From Anaerosacchariphilus hominis (GTDB lineage Bacteria > Bacillota > Clostridia > Lachnospirales > Lachnospiraceae), in assembly GCF_014290175.1 (NCBI RefSeq), contig NZ_JACOOR010000001.1, forward strand, positions 481,271 to 545,270: 64,000 nt of DNA, given 5' to 3'. The position numbers and the translations under genes were made by a program. Below, in pieces: positions 61,824 through 64,000 of this stretch. How positions within the stretch are numbered: position 1 is the first letter of the stretch; the number at the start of each line of letters is the position of its first letter. The notes beneath the pieces were generated by a model that made no database searches, was not told where the DNA came from, and saw nothing but the letters and a program-made list of their open reading frames with translations.

Positions 61824-62471
61824 ATGAATGATACCAATTTTACAGTTTCAAAAATCGCACACGAAATCCGAAACCCGCTGACGCTGATTAACAGTTCTCT
61901 TCAGCTAATCCAGTCCATGCACCCGGAGGTCCGGGAGTTCCAGTTCTGGTCACAGACCCTGGAGGATGTGGAATACCTGTCCCAGCTTCTGAATGATCTG
62001 TCCACCTATACCGATAACCGGCGCTTCTTCATGTGTGAAGTGGATCTCCGGGAGATCTTTCTCGCACTGGAGCAAAGTCTTCAGCCCTATCTGCTGGAAC
62101 AGGGCCTGAACCTCTCCGTTCACCTGCCTGCACAGCTTCCGCCTGTCTTCGGGAATCCCGTAAAATTAAAGCAGGCCTTCCTGAATCTTCTGAAGAATGC
62201 CTTCGAGGCCTCTGCCCGGAATGACTGCGTCTCCCTTTCTGCCCGGAAGTATCTGGATCAGATCATTATCCGCATCACCGATAACGGCTGCGGCATGACG
62301 CCCGAGGTTCTGGAGACTCTCTTTACGCCTTTCGCCACCCACAAGTCCGGCGGCACCGGTCTGGGACTGGCCATCACCAAAAAGATTATCGAAGCTCACT
62401 ACGGAAAGATCGAGGTGAGTTCCACCCCGGGACGGGGAACGGTTTTCACCATCACCCTGCCTCATATCTGA
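61824..62471 (+). CDS. Orphan soluble histidine kinase, sporulation kinase-like
   Basis: 215 residues from the ATG at 61824 (GGGAG upstream; a GTG three codons earlier is possible). It has only a dimerisation and phosphorylation helix with IAHEIRNPLTLINSSL (His16) and an ATP-binding domain with N-box NLLKNAFEAS, G1 ITDNGCGM, and G2 GTGLGLAITKKII. No sensor, membrane helix or adjacent response regulator. It resembles the catalytic core of Bacillus sporulation kinases and could phosphorylate Spo0A or Spo0F-like proteins; this is inference. Confidence 0.85.
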   Translation: MNDTNFTVSKIAHEIRNPLTLINSSLQLIQSMHPEVREFQFWSQTLEDVEYLSQLLNDLSTYTDNRRFFMCEVDLREIFLALEQSLQPYLLEQGLNLSVHLPAQLPPVFGNPVKLKQAFLNLLKNAFEASARNDCVSLSARKYLDQIIIRITDNGCGMTPEVLETLFTPFATHKSGGTGLGLAITKKIIEAHYGKIEVSSTPGRGTVFTITLPHI

Positions 62472-62498
62472 AACCAGGATCTTTCAGCTAAAATAGAT

Positions 62499-62535
62499 GC
62501 CGGGGCGCAATACCATCACGCCCCGGCCCCTTTGC
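62499..62535 (+). terminator. Terminator after the histidine kinase gene
   Basis: A 9-bp stem GCCGGGGCG/CGCCCCGGC (62499-62507 with 62519-62527) followed by CCCTTTG. The T tract is weak. Confidence 0.6.
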
Positions 62536-62568
62536 CTCTATTTGGATTCCCTTCCTTCAGTATATCTT

Positions 62569-62889
62569 CTAACATTTTATGATTTCGTCTACATTTGACA
62601 TGAAGATGGTGGCACCGCCGATTCTCAGCGTCTTCCGGGCCTGTACCATCATGTGTCCGTTATATTCCCATACCTCGCAGACCTCTTCCCGCTCGGTACA
62701 GCTCTGCCGGATATAACCCAGGATCTCTTCCACCCGGTCATCCTCCGCGCATATGAGCAAAGTAATATTTCTCCGGTTCAGATAAAGTCCTTCCGTCATA
62801 AACTTCGTAGCATGTATCCGATTCCGAATCAGAAGTGTGGCCAGCTCCGAATAATCCTGCTCCTGCACGATCACGATCATCTGCTTCAT
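62569..62889 (-). CDS. DarA-like cyclic-di-AMP receptor (PII-like)
   Basis: 106 residues. The start MKQMIVIVQEQD and the end GGATIFMSNVDEI match the DarA/PstA pattern of PII-like c-di-AMP receptors (IVAVVQDQD, GGATVFVLPVDQ in Bacillus). HATKFMTEG and RVEEILGYIRQSC resemble the ligand-binding loops. Likely a trimer sensing c-di-AMP, target unknown. AGGAGGAATG precedes the ATG. It stands alone. Confidence 0.82.
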   Translation of the reverse strand: MKQMIVIVQEQDYSELATLLIRNRIHATKFMTEGLYLNRRNITLLICAEDDRVEEILGYIRQSCTEREEVCEVWEYNGHMMVQARKTLRIGGATIFMSNVDEIIKC

Positions 62890-63081
62890 CTGTCATTCCT
62901 CCTCAGACAATTCTTTTTCCTTTGCCTTCGGCAACTTATGTTCTCAGTATAACGGACTCTGCCGGAAAATACAATCCTTTTCCATTTTTCATCCGAAAAT
63001 GTGCAGATTTGACACGATTTTCGAAAATAAATAGGATGTTTCGAGTAAAAATAGCCCCTTAATCGCAAGCGTTACTCTTTT

Positions 63082-63530
63082 TCAGCTACTTGATTCAAAC
63101 TCTCTATAGCATGACAGGATAATTCCTAACATATATCTGATAAACGGCTTAGGATCATTTTCTCCTTCATACCAATTTTGATCTTCTTTCTGCAAAACCT
63201 CATAATATGTTTCTTTTGTATCTGCAATCGTTTTTTCTATACTGATATACTGTCCCACAATATAGCCGCTTCGATACAAAAGCAACAATGTTAATAATCT
63301 GCTCATTCGTCCATTTCCGTCATTGAATGGATGAATGCACAGAAAATCTAATATAAAGTTTGGTGTCAGAATTAGTGGAGCTACAATCCCCTCCCCTATC
63401 GCTTTATTATATTCACCGCAAAGTTGTTCCACTGCATCTGGCGTCTCATACGGTTCTAATGGTTTAAACAAAACCACCTTCTCCCAATTCGTTCTCCTTT
63501 CTCCCAATATTACTATTGTTTTGGGAGATA
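63082..63530 (-). pseudogene. Fic-domain gene, 5' part lost to an insertion element
   Basis: The C-terminal about 145 codons of a Fic-family AMPylation protein: VLGERRTNWEKVVLFKPLEP and the active-site HPFNDGNGRMSRLL (His of HPFx[D/E]GNGR), then GYIVGQYISIEKTI. The frame runs back to about 63530, where element sequence starts and a stop soon follows in frame. A TTG at 63507 is the only internal start and has no ribosome binding site, so the fragment is probably silent. N-terminal parts of the gene are not in the window. Confidence 0.8.
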
Positions 63531-63697
63531 GTGAACCTCACATGACTAAAGTCACGTGCTTCTCAGCCGCCTTAAGCGGCAAGACTTCATATCGGCGGAT
63601 ACGCCTGCGACTTAGAATCGGCGCGGTTACGCACTTTTTCTGGCCGGATACGGTCAGTTTCCACATCTCAGGTAGTCCACTGTATATCTGCCTGTAT
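63531..63697 (-). ncRNA. Likely omega RNA and right end of the TnpB element
   Basis: The 167 bases between the tnpB stop and the element boundary are non-coding and rich in hairpins: CATGAC-TAAA-GTCACG (63541-63556), GCCGC-CTTAA-GCGGC (63566-63580) and others. In this family an omega RNA overlaps the tnpB 3' end and right end and extends a short guide into the flanking DNA; here the guide would be the disrupted fic sequence to the left of 63531. The 5' end cannot be placed. Confidence 0.6.
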
Positions 63698-64000
63698 CTA
63701 TGCTGCCTTCTGGCTCGCCAGTTCTGCACTGAGCAGACGCAAGTCTGCATAGACACATGAGGTTCTACGCTTTACCGAAGGAACTTTTGCCTCCAGTAAA
63801 GACCTTTCTGTTTCCGAAAAGGGTTTGAGTAATTCCCGTATAAAATACCTTGCTCCGATATTATAAGCTGCAGACAGATCACAGTTATACTGTTTTCCTG
63901 TCGGGAAGGTACAAAGGCTGTGATTCTCCGGATTTCGAACTACCGGACCGCTTCCATCATATGCCAGCCTGCTGGTGTTTCGGGCGCTGATCCTGGATAC
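63698..64000 (-). CDS. tnpB: TnpB RNA-guided nuclease, C-terminal part
   Basis: 101 codons including the stop at 63700-63698; the frame continues off the right edge. SRISARNTSRLAYDGSG, LCTFPTGKQYNCDLSAAYNI and GARYFIREL are typical of the C-terminal RuvC part of TnpB, with the last catalytic aspartate in NCDLSAAYN. TnpB cuts DNA guided by omega RNA and helps keep IS605-type elements at their sites. Confidence 0.88.
   Translation of the reverse strand, partial: VSRISARNTSRLAYDGSGPVVRNPENHSLCTFPTGKQYNCDLSAAYNIGARYFIRELLKPFSETERSLLEAKVPSVKRRTSCVYADLRLLSAELASQKAA

Larger units (their letters stand above)
63531..64000 (-). mobile_element. IS605/IS1341-type element, 3' end
   Basis: The end of an IS200/IS605-superfamily element inserted in the fic gene and truncated by the right edge of the window. 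It has the 3' end of tnpB, a palindromic right end with hairpins at 63541-63556 and 63566-63580, and no tnpA in view. The boundary is placed at about 63530 where the fic frame resumes. Confidence 0.8.

Noticed and set aside
63538-63756. 72-codon minus-strand frame after tnpB
   Set aside because: It covers the hairpin-rich right end and the likely omega RNA, with no family match.

Overview
The window looks like a chromosomal segment of a spore-forming Clostridia gut bacterium, most likely Lachnospiraceae. The evidence is the conserved Bacillota block hup-rqcP-yabP-yabQ-divIC-spoIIE-tilS-hpt-ftsH, CotS-like and YtvI-like sporulation proteins, a Spo0A-box-like site, a full GDP-L-fucose operon, and coding DNA of moderately high GC with AT-rich gaps. 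No rRNA, tRNA or CRISPR array was seen. Nearly all large genes are on the minus strand.

Region 1 (1-11.7 kb) is a pilin operon read leftwards. It holds a 3,244-residue protein with a class III prepilin leader and about 39 GLUG-like solenoid repeats, followed by three small overlapping pilin or minor-pilin genes, the last cut by the window edge. A sodium:alanine symporter gene diverges from it.

Region 2 (13.4-31.3 kb) is the most unusual part. It is a nickel-pincer-cofactor locus built around a divergent LarA-family racemase or epimerase. From a LacI-type control region the minus strand encodes an alkaline-phosphatase-superfamily hydrolase, a beta-hydroxyacid dehydrogenase, the LarA homologue, a NitT/TauT-type ABC importer (binding lipoprotein, two permeases, two ATPases whose defects fall in the same composite ATP site), two TauE/SafE permeases, and the cofactor genes larE, larB and larC1. 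The C-terminal half of LarC is a separate gene about 2.7 kb further on. It is coupled to a LysR gene and separated from larC1 by a divergent cassette of two ChrA half-transporters plus an unknown gene. The set looks like an import, hydrolysis, epimerisation, oxidation and export pathway for an unknown anionic hydroxyacid. Its promoter has a nine-G run in the spacer, and the lacI leader contains a 110-nt cloverleaf element.

Region 3 (31.4-38.4 kb) is a five-gene GDP-L-fucose operon (phosphohexomutase, manA, fcl, gmd, manC) with a divergent AraC regulator. Region 4 (38.7-47.7 kb) is the conserved sporulation, division and tRNA-modification block plus a phosphoglucomutase gene. Region 5 (47.9-62.9 kb) is mixed housekeeping: a 25-codon small gene, LysR, CotS-like protein, cca, proS, aldehyde dehydrogenase, YtvI-like permease, an RluA-type pseudouridine synthase gene packed with DnaA boxes, mtnN, an anti-sigma-like protein and ECF-like sigma factor flanking murG, a HIT protein, an orphan histidine kinase and a DarA-like c-di-AMP receptor. 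Region 6 (63.1-64.0 kb) is a fic gene broken by a TnpB-carrying IS605/IS1341-type element that runs off the right edge.
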